Positions 1-8,812 of a DNA stretch of 64,000 bases are shown piece after piece. The stretch comes from Ferrimonas sediminum (GTDB taxonomy: Bacteria > Pseudomonadota > Gammaproteobacteria > Enterobacterales > Shewanellaceae). The DNA is taken from contig NZ_FNEM01000017.1 in the NCBI RefSeq assembly GCF_900100175.1, forward strand, positions 1-64,000, written 5' to 3'. Below the pieces are notes generated by a model. That model had not been told where the DNA came from and did no database searches. It saw only the letters and a program-made list of their open reading frames with translations. Position 1 is the first letter of the stretch, and every line of letters begins with the position of its first letter. Both the position numbers and the translations under genes were made by a program.

Positions 1-114
1 GTTCGCAAGGGCGACAGTGCGAACTGGATGGTATAGCAGAGGGTAAGAGTGTGCCCGGGTCTTGGCCTGGGCCGCCGATGGCGTACACTGATAGAAACAC
101 CGGGCTTGATCTGG

Positions 115-711
115 ATGTCCGGTATCGGTGAGGCTGAAACCTCGGGAGGCACCGTGCGACAGCAAGGGATATTGATTCGATGGAACGATAACAGGGGCTA
201 CGGCTTTGTCGAGCCAGACAACGGCGGCCCGGCGGTGTTTGCCCACATCAGCGAATTTCGCCAGCAGCGGTTGCGGCCAAAGATCGGTGACCGGTTGACG
301 TATGATCTGGAAACCGGCGGGCCGAAAGGGCCGCGGGCCATTCGCATTGAGGCCGAACTGGAACCCGGTTTTCGGCCTGAATCGCGTCATCGATTCGCCC
401 TGTGGTCACCGGCGTTTCTGGTGCTGGCGCTGGTCTCGGTTGGCAGCGCAGTCTGGACCGCCGACAAGTTTCTTATCCCGAGGTTGACCCCCGAGTCTTC
501 AGAGCCGTCACCGCCCGATGACCCCGTTGCTCAGCCACAACCACTGCCCTCTTTTGCGCCCAATCCCGGGTCTTTCCAGTGCCGGGGCAAGCAGTATTGC
601 GCCCAGATGGTCTCTTGCGCTGAGGCCACTTTCTATCTGCAAAACTGCCCGGACCAGTATACCGATGGCGACGGTGACGGGGTGCCCTGTGAAAGCCTGT
701 GGTGCAACTAG
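115..711 (+). CDS. Cold-shock domain / transmembrane / Excalibur domain protein
   Basis: The N-terminal third (about residues 15-60) is a cold-shock-type nucleic-acid-binding fold with the RNP-like run GYGFVEP and the following FAHISEF. A single hydrophobic segment near residues 95-112 follows, then a Pro-rich linker and a C-terminal Excalibur calcium-binding domain (paired cysteines, DGDGDGVPCE). This predicts a membrane-anchored protein with a nucleic-acid-binding domain on one side and a disulfide/Ca-binding domain on the other. An in-frame ATG exists at 49, but the ATG at 115 lies just before the conserved domain and is preferred. CSD-TM-Excalibur fusions are known in marine gammaproteobacteria; their function is not established. 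Confidence 0.8.
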   Translation: MSGIGEAETSGGTVRQQGILIRWNDNRGYGFVEPDNGGPAVFAHISEFRQQRLRPKIGDRLTYDLETGGPKGPRAIRIEAELEPGFRPESRHRFALWSPAFLVLALVSVGSAVWTADKFLIPRLTPESSEPSPPDDPVAQPQPLPSFAPNPGSFQCRGKQYCAQMVSCAEATFYLQNCPDQYTDGDGDGVPCESLWCN

Positions 712-792
712 GGAGCGAGTCCGTACCCCATTCAGCCCGTCGGGCAGCGGATATTTCCGCGGATGAACCGGCGCTTTGTTGATCTCGGCGAA

Positions 793-814
793 GGGGGCGA
801 ATGCTCCCTTTTTT
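793..814 (+). terminator. Rho-independent terminator
   Basis: GGGGGC-gaat-GCTCCC stem (one G-T pair) followed by six T residues, downstream of the cold-shock/Excalibur gene. The rest of 712-1038 shows no gene I can support. Confidence 0.6.
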
Positions 815-1038
815 GTCTGACCCTGGTCCTGAGTGACAGAAAAGTTGAATGGCACCGGTGTGTTACCTGGCGCACTTGGCGGCGGTTTGGTTGTCGATAA
901 ATTTGGGCTTTTACGGCATGATGTCAGTAGTTGCTGGCCGGCTAACTGTTTGTGGTTTAACCCAAAAATTCGCTGATCAGCCGTGAGTCTGCCTCGTGTT
1001 CCAACAATAAGCCCCGACACCATCCAGGTACCCCGTCA

Positions 1039-2913
1039 ATGAATAAGCAATCGCTCTCTGATCTGTTCTCCAGCACCCTGTTCAAGATTCCCGACTACCA
1101 GCGTGGCTACGCCTGGGAGAAGAAGCAGTGGCGCGATTTTGTTGAGGATCTCGATGCGCTGGTGACCGATGACAACATCCATTATCACTACACCGGCACC
1201 GTGGTGACCTACCAGGCCAACAACGACACCGTGACCTACTGCCGGCGGCCGGCAACCTTGGTGGATGTGGTGGATGGCCAGCAGCGCCTGACCACCACCT
1301 GCCTGTATCTGTCGGTGTTGATTCGCGCCCTGATAAAAGCCGGGCGGTCCGAGTATGAGCGTGACATTGCCGATTTTCTCTATGATGGCCTGCGCTGCAA
1401 GTTAACCCTCAACAACGACACCGGTGACCTGTTTCACCGGCTGCTGTCTGAGGGCCGGGCGCTGAAAGCGCCGACGACGCCGCACCAGCGTCGACTGTGC
1501 GAGGCCACCGATTACTTTCAGGCGCACGTGGACACGCTGCTGGCCGACTCCAGCAAGGGCACGCACTACCTGACCCAGCTGTTCGAAGCGATAACCGGTA
1601 AGTTAGTGTTCACCTCCTACACCATCGAGGAGGAGTGTGAAATCGGCATGACCTTCGAACTGATGAATTCACGCGGCAAGGAGCTGTCGGTGCTGGAGCT
1701 GCTGAAAAACTACCTGATGCACTGGGTTGCCCGTAACGGTGTCGCCGACGAGCGGGACGATCTGGCCAAGCGGGTCAACCTGGCCTGGCGTGACACTTAC
1801 GGGTTTGTCGGCGAGTCGTCAGGCAACGAGTCACAATGCCTGCGGCTGGCCTGGACCTTGTATTGTCACCACCTGCCAAAGAACTGGAAAGGTTACGATG
1901 GCTTCAAGCAGCCACAGTACATACCGTTGCGTAATTTTGCTGTCGAAGGCCAGTCCGGCAGCGGTAAGACCAAGGCACAGACCAAGGCGTTTCTGCTTAC
2001 CTTTGTGAAGGGCCTGCCGGAGGTGGCCCGGCACTACCAGGCTATCGTCAGCCCCAAGGCAGACAATACCGACTCGCCGGCCGAGCTGGCCTGGCTGCAG
2101 CGCATTAATAACAGCGGCAACATCGCCAACTTTTTGCCACTGCTGGTGGCCGCCCGCAGCCGCTGGCTGGCGGGCAGCGTCACCGAAGCCCGCTACATTG
2201 AGCTGCTGCAGGCGTTGGAGTGTTACGCCTACCGGGTGTTCCTGTTTGAAGGGCGGCGCAGCAACTCCGGCAGCTCGACTCTGTATCGCTGGGGTCACGA
2301 GCTGTTCAATCAGGCCGGAGTTGAGCTTGAGGCTATCATTGCCAAGATCCACGATCTGATTCGGTACTACGCCAGCGACAGCGCCTTTGCCGGGCAACTG
2401 AAACAGCCGGGTAAGTGGTACCACTGGCGCCGACTGCTGAAGTACACCCTGTTTGAATACGAACAGCACCTGATGGAGAGAGAGGGGAAGGGCAGTAAAC
2501 CCAAAATCACCTGGGAGGAGCTGGCCCGCGACTCCACCCTTGAGCACATTCTGCCGCAGAACCCGGCCGAGGGGTCTCACTGGCGGGCGGTGTGGGATGA
2601 GGACAGCAGAGCCACCTACCTGCACGATCTGGGCAACCTGGTGCTGACCAAAGACAACGCCAGCTACTCCAATTTCGAGTTTCAGCGTAAGAAGGGTGCG
2701 CCCGGCGTCAGCCCCAGCTACAGCGATTCCTGCATTAAGCAGGAGCGAAAGTTGGCCCAGTATTCCGACTGGACTCCGGAGACTCTGAAACAGCGCCGTC
2801 AAGAGATGGAAAGCTGGATTCTAGGTCGCTGGCAGACTCGTTACCTGGCTGCGGCCACCGAAACGGACAAGCAGCTGGATAGCGAGATGCAGTTGGATGA
2901 TGCCGAGGCGTGA
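1039..2913 (+). CDS. DUF262 and DUF1524 domain protein (GmrSD-like predicted nuclease)
   Basis: N-terminal DUF262 domain with the diagnostic IPDYQRGYAW and VVDGQQRLTT motifs (about residues 17-90), a ParB/Srx-like nucleotide-hydrolysing fold. The C-terminal DUF1524 domain (about residues 440-600) has the HNH-type EHILPQNP and LGNLVLTKDNASYSN motifs. The architecture is that of single-chain GmrSD-type type IV restriction enzymes that cut modified DNA; many relatives are called DUF262 family proteins without proof of function. At 624 aa it is full length, and both active-site motifs look intact. It stands alone, with no methylase next to it. A role in phage defence is inferred from the family. 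Confidence 0.85.
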   Translation: MNKQSLSDLFSSTLFKIPDYQRGYAWEKKQWRDFVEDLDALVTDDNIHYHYTGTVVTYQANNDTVTYCRRPATLVDVVDGQQRLTTTCLYLSVLIRALIKAGRSEYERDIADFLYDGLRCKLTLNNDTGDLFHRLLSEGRALKAPTTPHQRRLCEATDYFQAHVDTLLADSSKGTHYLTQLFEAITGKLVFTSYTIEEECEIGMTFELMNSRGKELSVLELLKNYLMHWVARNGVADERDDLAKRVNLAWRDTYGFVGESSGNESQCLRLAWTLYCHHLPKNWKGYDGFKQPQYIPLRNFAVEGQSGSGKTKAQTKAFLLTFVKGLPEVARHYQAIVSPKADNTDSPAELAWLQRINNSGNIANFLPLLVAARSRWLAGSVTEARYIELLQALECYAYRVFLFEGRRSNSGSSTLYRWGHELFNQAGVELEAIIAKIHDLIRYYASDSAFAGQLKQPGKWYHWRRLLKYTLFEYEQHLMEREGKGSKPKITWEELARDSTLEHILPQNPAEGSHWRAVWDEDSRATYLHDLGNLVLTKDNASYSNFEFQRKKGAPGVSPSYSDSCIKQERKLAQYSDWTPETLKQRRQEMESWILGRWQTRYLAAATETDKQLDSEMQLDDAEA

Positions 2914-2951
2914 GTCCGGGCCGGCACACTGAGGCGGGTGCCAGGGAGGCT

Positions 2952-2980
2952 GCAGGGCTCAATGTTGCATTGAGCCCTGC
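2952..2980. terminator. Strong hairpin between convergent genes
   Basis: Perfect 13-bp inverted repeat GCAGGGCTCAATG with a 3-nt loop, between the convergent DUF262 gene and the haemoglobin gene. No T-tract on either side, so it may act as a roadblock or in RNA 3'-end protection rather than as a classic terminator. Confidence 0.5.
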
Positions 2981-3001
2981 GCAGTGCTGCCGACGAATGC
3001 G

Positions 3002-3361
3002 CTAGATACGGACAATCTCTGGCTTCATGCTATACAGAACAAACAGCACTTCTTCTTTCTCTCTCTGACCGACCTCGTTTTTTTCCAGGGCTTCCAGCGC
3101 ATCATCCAATACGGCTAAAAATTCGTCGCCACTGATATTCATCCCTTTATGAGTGGCTACCATATCCTTGCCTTTATAAACATTTGGGCCGCCGGTTCCG
3201 GCAATAAAAAAGGTTGCCGCACCATTTTTCAGGGCAGAAACATCACTGTTGGCATACCGTGGAGAGATGCTCGGGTTTGCCAAATGAATATCAACCAAAT
3301 CACTCGCTATTTTAGTAATCCCTTCGGTACCGCCTAACCTTACAAACAGTGAACCAGACAT
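3002..3361 (-). CDS. Group I truncated haemoglobin
   Basis: A 119-aa protein with the truncated 2/2 globin pattern: LFxRLGGTEGI at the N terminus, GG(P) in the CD/E region and proximal haem ligand His71 in the HKGMNI motif. The usual B9-B10 Phe-Tyr distal pair is replaced by Ile-His (VDIHLANP), as in a subfamily of marine gammaproteobacterial globins. The start is the ATG at 3361, which has AGGGG seven bases upstream; a longer frame to 3391 lacks a site. Single gene transcribed leftwards. Such proteins bind O2/NO/CO; NO detoxification or sensing is plausible but not shown. Confidence 0.85.
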   Translation of the reverse strand: MSGSLFVRLGGTEGITKIASDLVDIHLANPSISPRYANSDVSALKNGAATFFIAGTGGPNVYKGKDMVATHKGMNISGDEFLAVLDDALEALEKNEVGQREKEEVLFVLYSMKPEIVRI

Positions 3362-3431
3362 CTGAATATCCCCTTTCTGTGTGAGCGACATTGAGGATAG
3401 TATAGTTTTAACACCTCGGTTTATTAGCCTT

Positions 3432-3454
3432 TAATATCATGCATATAGATATTA
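3432..3454. promoter_or_regulatory. Inverted repeat upstream of the haemoglobin gene
   Basis: TAATATC-N9-GATATTA, about 70-90 bp upstream of the haemoglobin start, with ATGCAT in the spacer. The size and AT-rich dyad resemble sites bound by NO-responsive repressors such as NsrR, but the match is loose. The rest of 3392-3690 holds no convincing gene. Confidence 0.3.
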
Positions 3455-3562
3455 TGGTTGCCTATTCGTGTGGCCAAGGGTTTCGCTTTTCAAAGCGACG
3501 GTAAGGTATAATGTCAGCCTATGCGGTCATTGGCAAAGTGTGTCCAGCCACGCCTGGGCAGT

Positions 3563-3589
3563 CATCGTAACCCGGGTGTCTGGTTATTC
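3563..3589 (+). repeat. 27-bp direct repeat, left copy
   Basis: Matches 4724-4750 at 24 of 27 positions, with the last 17 bases (CGGGTGTCTGGTTATTC) identical. The two copies bracket the nitrilase gene in the same orientation. Confidence 0.7.
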
Positions 3590-3690
3590 GGGGTGTCCGC
3601 CAAATATCAGCTGCTGGCGGGGCGATTTTTGCGTCTTGTAGGCAATGGACTAGGGTTAAGGATTAGCCCTTATCATGCCAGAGAGTCGAC

Positions 3691-4638
3691 ATGGAGATTA
3701 CCGTAGCCATTAGCCAGAAGCCGCCGGTTGTGCTTGACCTGGAGGCGTCATTGCAGCGTGCCCTGGCCATCATCGAGGAAGCGGCGGAGCAGGGGGCCAG
3801 ACTACTGGTGTTTCCAGAAGCCTATCTGCCGGGGTACCCCACCTGGGTGTGGCGACTTCGGCCCGGGGGAGACATGGCGCTGGGCAATGAGATTCACAGC
3901 CGCCTTCGGCAAAATGCCGTGGATATCGACAGTGGCGGGTTAGACGCCATCTGTGACGCCGCCGCCACCCACCAGCTGGTGGTGGTCATGGGTCTCAACG
4001 AGGTGGACAGAGCCTACAGTGGCAGCACCCTGTTCAACACCGTGGTGGTGATCGATGCCGATGGCACCATCGTCAATCGCCATCGAAAATTGATGCCGAC
4101 CAACCCGGAACGAATGGTGTGGGGCTGCGGCGATGCCAGCGGCCTGCGGGTCGTGGAGACCGCCGTGGGCCGTATCGGCTGCCTGATCTGCTGGGAGAGC
4201 TACATGCCACTGGCCCGTTTTGCCCTCTATGGCCAGAATATTGACCTTTATGTGGCGCCAACCTGGGATTGTGGCGAGGCCTGGCTGGCATCGATGAAGC
4301 ACATCGCCCGGGAGGGCGGCTGTTGGGTTCTCAGTACCGCCACGGCGATGGAGGGCAGTGACCTGCCCGACGACTTTCCCGGTCGGGAGCAACTGTTCAG
4401 CAGCGATGAGTGGATCAACGGGGGCGGGGCCGTGGTGGTTAAGCCTTCCGGTGCGGTAGCGGCGGGACCGATGCTTAATGAGAAAGCGATACTCTATACC
4501 CGCATCGATACCGGAGCGGCGGCAGAAGCCCGTAAGTCTTTGGACGTTAGCGGCCATTACCACCGGCCGGACCTTTTTTCCCTGCAGGTCGACCGCCGGC
4601 CCATGCCGCCGTTGGGGTTTATCGAGCCTGAGGATTGA
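3691..4638 (+). CDS. Nitrilase (carbon-nitrogen hydrolase)
   Basis: Hydrolyses nitriles (R-CN) to carboxylate and ammonia, judged from the family signature. The Glu-Lys-Cys triad is visible: Glu43 in FPEAYLPGYP, Lys133 in HRKLMPT, Cys167 in CLICWESYMP. The CWE motif and the GYPxWVW region favour true nitrilases over amidase branches. Length 315 aa is typical. The ATG at 3691 follows an AGAGAG stretch by five bases. Encoded alone, in the opposite orientation to the haemoglobin gene, and bracketed by a 27-bp direct repeat that hints at insertion or recombination. The natural substrate cannot be told. Confidence 0.88.
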   Translation: MEITVAISQKPPVVLDLEASLQRALAIIEEAAEQGARLLVFPEAYLPGYPTWVWRLRPGGDMALGNEIHSRLRQNAVDIDSGGLDAICDAAATHQLVVVMGLNEVDRAYSGSTLFNTVVVIDADGTIVNRHRKLMPTNPERMVWGCGDASGLRVVETAVGRIGCLICWESYMPLARFALYGQNIDLYVAPTWDCGEAWLASMKHIAREGGCWVLSTATAMEGSDLPDDFPGREQLFSSDEWINGGGAVVVKPSGAVAAGPMLNEKAILYTRIDTGAAAEARKSLDVSGHYHRPDLFSLQVDRRPMPPLGFIEPED

Positions 4639-5084
4639 CGGCACTGCGACCACCTCTGCGGGTGCCGCTTTTGACGCGGCTCAGGCGGGCAGTTAAAACT
4701 GCGCCCAAAAGGGCTTTTGCCCCCATCCTAAAACGGGTGTCTGGTTATTCATATCATTGCGTATCAACTCTATTTGACAATATTCGATGGCGACTCTTGG
4801 TCAATGGTGTGTTGGTATCATAATCAGCCTTCAAGAGAGGGTTTTGTTTATTGATAGAGGTTCATTTGAAGTCACTTTTGGATACTGTCTGTTTTGGGGT
4901 TGAGTAATACTATTATTTATATAAAAAACGTATAAATATTACTTTGGCGCCACCACTTTGGGATATTTGAATCGCATTGTTAATGCTCGGGTTAATGAGA
5001 TTTCTAGGCTGTGCCGGACATCGCAACTTAACTCACCGTTCCTCCCTAGCATAAGGACAACAGTTCATACCTATAGAGGTACCC
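4639..5084 (+). other. Gene-free, AT-rich leader upstream of the TtrBA-like operon
   Basis: 446 bp with no supported gene. It starts with a small GCCC-aaaa-GGGC-TTTT hairpin (4703-4718) that may end nitrilase transcription, contains one repeat copy (4724-4750), and becomes very AT-rich at 4900-4960, as expected for a promoter. I could not find a convincing FNR box. Confidence 0.5.
4724..4750 (+). repeat. 27-bp direct repeat, right copy
   Basis: Second copy of the repeat at 3563-3589, 1161 bp away and just downstream of the nitrilase gene. Confidence 0.7.
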
Positions 5085-5780
5085 ATGTTAAATAGGCGTC
5101 AACTACTTCAACACCTGGGAGCGGGCTTTGCCCTCAGTTGTGTCCCCTACTCCTCCATTGCGGCAACCCATGGCGATGGCATCAAATATGGCATGGTGAT
5201 AGATGTGCGTCGCTGTACCAACTGCCAATCCTGCCTGGTGTCCTGCTCCATAGAGAACGGGGTGCCACAGGGGCGCAGCCGAGGCTCGCTGAAGCGGATG
5301 AGCGTCCAACAGGACTCGCACCTGACGTCCTTAACCGTGCCGGTTCAGTGTGCCCAGTGTGACCGGCCCGCCTGCGTAGAGGCGTGTCCCGCCGATGCTA
5401 CCGGAAAGCTGAATAATGGCATTGTTTACATCGACTACGATGCCTGTATTGGGTGTCAATCCTGCGTAGAAGCCTGCCCGTACCAGGCCCGGGTTGCCGA
5501 TCCAAACTTTGAGGTGCCGCCGGAAAAGTGCAATTTCTGTTTACACCGATTAGAGGCCGGGTTGCTGCCTGCCTGTGTTGAATCTTGTATAGGTTCAGCC
5601 CGAGTCTTTGGTGATCTTAATGACCCTGACAGCAAAATTAATGCTCTTCTGAAAAATAACAAAATTTATACTCTGTTGAAGCAAGAAAATACTCAGCCCA
5701 ATATTTTCTTCATCGGGCTTCCTGACACCTTGGATGAGCAGGCAATTATTACAATGAACGAAATGGAGTGGCAGAGGTAA
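5085..5780 (+). CDS. Four-cluster ferredoxin subunit of a molybdopterin reductase (TtrB/NrfC-like)
   Basis: Electron-transfer subunit carrying four [4Fe-4S] clusters; the cysteine groups CTNCQSC, CAQCDRPAC, CIGCQSC and CNFC...CVESC are all present. The N terminus NRRQLLQHLGAGFALS is a twin-arginine export signal ending near SIAA, so the mature protein is periplasmic. It passes electrons to the catalytic subunit encoded directly downstream; the two reading frames are 2 nt apart when the downstream ATG is used. Length 231 aa fits TtrB/NrfC/PhsB-type subunits; the gene next door favours TtrB. Confidence 0.8.
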   Translation: MLNRRQLLQHLGAGFALSCVPYSSIAATHGDGIKYGMVIDVRRCTNCQSCLVSCSIENGVPQGRSRGSLKRMSVQQDSHLTSLTVPVQCAQCDRPACVEACPADATGKLNNGIVYIDYDACIGCQSCVEACPYQARVADPNFEVPPEKCNFCLHRLEAGLLPACVESCIGSARVFGDLNDPDSKINALLKNNKIYTLLKQENTQPNIFFIGLPDTLDEQAIITMNEMEWQR

Positions 5781-5782
5781 AT

Positions 5783-8700
5783 ATGGTCGATTTAAAGAAA
5801 AGAAAGTTCATTAAGTCAGGCGTGGTCACCGCCGCAGCTGTACCGGTTGCCGCTATATCTGCCCCCAATGAAAAAGAGAAACTGGGTAATTTGAGTGGCA
5901 CAAGTCTGCCTCCGGAGTTCACCATTAAGAGTGGCAAAATTGTGGATAACCCAGATATCAGGCTGGGCTTTGCCCGCTGCTGGGGGTGCTATGATAACTG
6001 CTCGATACGGGTTCGCATCGACAAGCAGAGCGATAAGGTACAGCGGGTTTCCGGCAATCCGTACTGTCCCAACAACAGGTACCGTCCGGAATCCCTTTCT
6101 ACCTCGGTGGAGCAGGCCTTGGTCAAGCTGACTGAGCAAAACTCCCTGGATAACCGTGCCACCACCTGCGGTCGCGGCACCGCTGCCGGAGATGCGGCAA
6201 ACAGCAAACAACGGGTCACCCAGGTATTAAAGCGGGTCGGTAAGCGCGGCGAGAGACGTTGGCAGTCCATCCCCTACGAACAGGCACTGCGGGAGATCAT
6301 GCAAGGTGGCGACCTGTTTGGAGAGGGAAAGGTCGAGGGACTGGCAGCCATCCATCAACCGGATAAGTTAGCCAACCCGCAGGATCCTCTGTTTGGGCCG
6401 GCGTCAAAGCAACTGCTGATCTCCTATAACTCCGAGGTGCATATACGGACTTCGCTGCTGCGCCGCTTCGCCGGCCAGTACCGGGCTTCCATCGGTAAAA
6501 AGTCGGCCTATTGCGGTGCACAGCAACGGATAGGCATAAAACGGGTGTTCAAGTCCGCCATCTTCGGCGGTGCTGCCCATGCCCACCCGGACATTGACTT
6601 CGAAGCGGGCGCCGATGGCTGCCGGTTTGGGCTGTATATCGGTACCTCGCCCTCCAACTCCGGCAACTCCCTGAACGCCCTGGGGGCACAGCTGGCCCAG
6701 GCTCGGACGGAATACGGCTACGACTACGTGTGTGTCGACCCCATACTGAGGAACGCCACCACCTATGCAACGGGGGGCGAATGGTTACCCATACTGCCAG
6801 GCCGTGATACGCCTTTTCTATTTGGCCTGATCCGCCATATCTTTGAAAACCAGCTGTATAACAAGAAGCACCTGGAAAACACCACCGACGCTGCGGCCAG
6901 GCAGGATGGCGAGCTGCACCACACCAACGCCTCCTATCTGGTCATCCAAAACGCCGGGCATCCGCTGCAGAATCAATTTTTAAGAGACGATGATGGCGAG
7001 CCACTGGTGCTGGTGGACGGCCAGGTGAAACCGGTCATTGCCGCTCCCCATGGTGAGCTGTTTGTCGACCAGGAGATCGTCTACAACAGCGAGAAGCTGC
7101 ATGTCATCAGCTCTCTGGAGTTGATGCGTCAAGAAACCTACAAGACACCAATGGCCGAGTATGCCGCCGCCACCGGGATTTCTGAGCAGAAGATTCGTGA
7201 CATTGCCAACCGCTTTACCAGCCATGGCCGCAAGGCGGCGGTGATGCTGTCGACGGCGTCCAGCAGCGCCGACGGCACCGTCACCGGTTGGGCCACGGCG
7301 ATGCTGAACCTGTTGATAGGCAGCCATCATGCCAAAGGCGGCGCCTGCTACTGGCACGGTCCGGTCAGTGGCTTGAAAGGCCCCTATATCCTCAACAGCG
7401 TCGAAGGGGGATTCGGCAAGGCCGACCAAGGCGTGTCACTGAACCGGGAGGGCAAATATGAACACTCCCGGGAGTACCACGACAAGGTCAAGCAGGGCAT
7501 TAACCCATACCCCGCCCAGGATCCCTGGCCACAAACGGCACCGGTTCAGAATACCGCCGAGATGCTGACCAGCCATATCAACCAACGTCCATTCTCGTTA
7601 AAGGCCTTTATCAGCTGGCGGGCCAACGTGCTCTATGGTGCGTCCGGGTTACCCAGCGAAGTGTTCGACGCCTTTAAAGACCCCCACGGCGAGCACGGGA
7701 TCCCGCTGGTTATCGCCATCGTCGATCAGATCAGCACTACCGCTGAGTACGCGGACTACCTCATTCCCGACTTTGTTCACATGGAGGAGATGGCCATCGA
7801 TCGCCACTGGGGCAGCGAGCGCAAGGGGATCAGCGCTTCGGGTCGCCTGCTGGAGCCCAAGACAGAAAAGAACCAGGCGGGTCAGAATATCTGCATGGAG
7901 CAATTCCTTATTGATGTCGCCAAGACCCTGAAGCTCAAAGGGTTTGGAGAGAAAGCGATAAAGAAAACCGACGGCTCCTACGTGGATCTGCACAACGAAC
8001 ACCAGTGGGGCGCCTACATGCTGGCTAACTGCGCGGCCAATATTGGTGACGATCTGCCTCAGGCCTCGGCACGAGATCTGGAACTGTCCGGCGCCAAATA
8101 TGGCATGCGCAACCTTTATCCCTATATTGGCGAGAGTGAATCTAAGCTGGTTGAGAGGCTGTTGTCCCGTGGCGGCTACTTTGATGAGTCCCCCCGTTAC
8201 GACGGCGAGTTTCAGGCCGGCAAACCCGGGTTGTGCCTCAACGTCTATAACGAGGGGCTTACCGAAGGGATAAACTGCTATTCAGGGCAGTCGTTAAAGG
8301 GCTACCCAACCTATGCGCCAAACGCATTCTGGAATGGCGACCGTTGGGAAGATCACTGGCCAAAATCGGACTATCCGGTGTTGATGAGTTCTTACAAGTC
8401 GACCCTCAGGTCTCCCTGGTCGGTGTCCTACGATCGGACGGTTGAGTTTTCGCCGACCAACTACGTCTATATGCATCAACACACCGGGCGTGCCTTAAAC
8501 CTGAAGGATGGCGATACCGTGACTGTCCGCTCCGCCATCAACCGGCCGGCCACGGGTACCCTAAAGTTGGTGAACGACATCGTGCCCGGAGCGATCTCCA
8601 TTGCCACCGGCTTCGGTCACAGTGGCTATGGCGCCAACGACCTGTGGATTGATGGTCAAAAGCAGGCCGGAGACCCTCGTCGCGGCGCAGGCATATCCGT

Positions 8701-8812
8701 GAACCCCATCATTCCAACGGATCCAACCCGCACCGGACCGGCTCCGCTGGTCGATGTTCATACCTACTGCACCTGTCGGCACGGGGTGCCGGTGAAGGTC
8801 GAAAAGGTCTAG
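5783..8812 (+). CDS. Molybdopterin oxidoreductase, tetrathionate reductase TtrA-like
   Basis: Catalytic subunit of a DMSO-reductase-family enzyme, about 1009 aa. It has an N-terminal [4Fe-4S] site (CWGCYDNC, with a fourth Cys in TTCGRGT) and a predicted Mo-ligand Cys in SAYCGAQQR. It shares with TtrA, recalled from the Salmonella protein, the stretches RVGKRGE, GGDLFGEG and TSHGRKAAV, plus a C-terminal molybdopterin dinucleotide-binding domain. The N terminus KKRKFIKSG resembles a Tat signal with Lys-Arg in place of Arg-Arg. The ATG at 5783 has AGAGG five bases upstream and is preferred to the GTG at 5768, which would overlap the ferredoxin gene. Tetrathionate is the likeliest substrate; another sulfur, selenium or arsenic oxyanion cannot be excluded. 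Confidence 0.72.
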   Translation: MVDLKKRKFIKSGVVTAAAVPVAAISAPNEKEKLGNLSGTSLPPEFTIKSGKIVDNPDIRLGFARCWGCYDNCSIRVRIDKQSDKVQRVSGNPYCPNNRYRPESLSTSVEQALVKLTEQNSLDNRATTCGRGTAAGDAANSKQRVTQVLKRVGKRGERRWQSIPYEQALREIMQGGDLFGEGKVEGLAAIHQPDKLANPQDPLFGPASKQLLISYNSEVHIRTSLLRRFAGQYRASIGKKSAYCGAQQRIGIKRVFKSAIFGGAAHAHPDIDFEAGADGCRFGLYIGTSPSNSGNSLNALGAQLAQARTEYGYDYVCVDPILRNATTYATGGEWLPILPGRDTPFLFGLIRHIFENQLYNKKHLENTTDAAARQDGELHHTNASYLVIQNAGHPLQNQFLRDDDGEPLVLVDGQVKPVIAAPHGELFVDQEIVYNSEKLHVISSLELMRQETYKTPMAEYAAATGISEQKIRDIANRFTSHGRKAAVMLSTASSSADGTVTGWATAMLNLLIGSHHAKGGACYWHGPVSGLKGPYILNSVEGGFGKADQGVSLNREGKYEHSREYHDKVKQGINPYPAQDPWPQTAPVQNTAEMLTSHINQRPFSLKAFISWRANVLYGASGLPSEVFDAFKDPHGEHGIPLVIAIVDQISTTAEYADYLIPDFVHMEEMAIDRHWGSERKGISASGRLLEPKTEKNQAGQNICMEQFLIDVAKTLKLKGFGEKAIKKTDGSYVDLHNEHQWGAYMLANCAANIGDDLPQASARDLELSGAKYGMRNLYPYIGESESKLVERLLSRGGYFDESPRYDGEFQAGKPGLCLNVYNEGLTEGINCYSGQSLKGYPTYAPNAFWNGDRWEDHWPKSDYPVLMSSYKSTLRSPWSVSYDRTVEFSPTNYVYMHQHTGRALNLKDGDTVTVRSAINRPATGTLKLVNDIVPGAISIATGFGHSGYGANDLWIDGQKQAGDPRRGAGISVNPIIPTDPTRTGPAPLVDVHTYCTCRHGVPVKVEKV

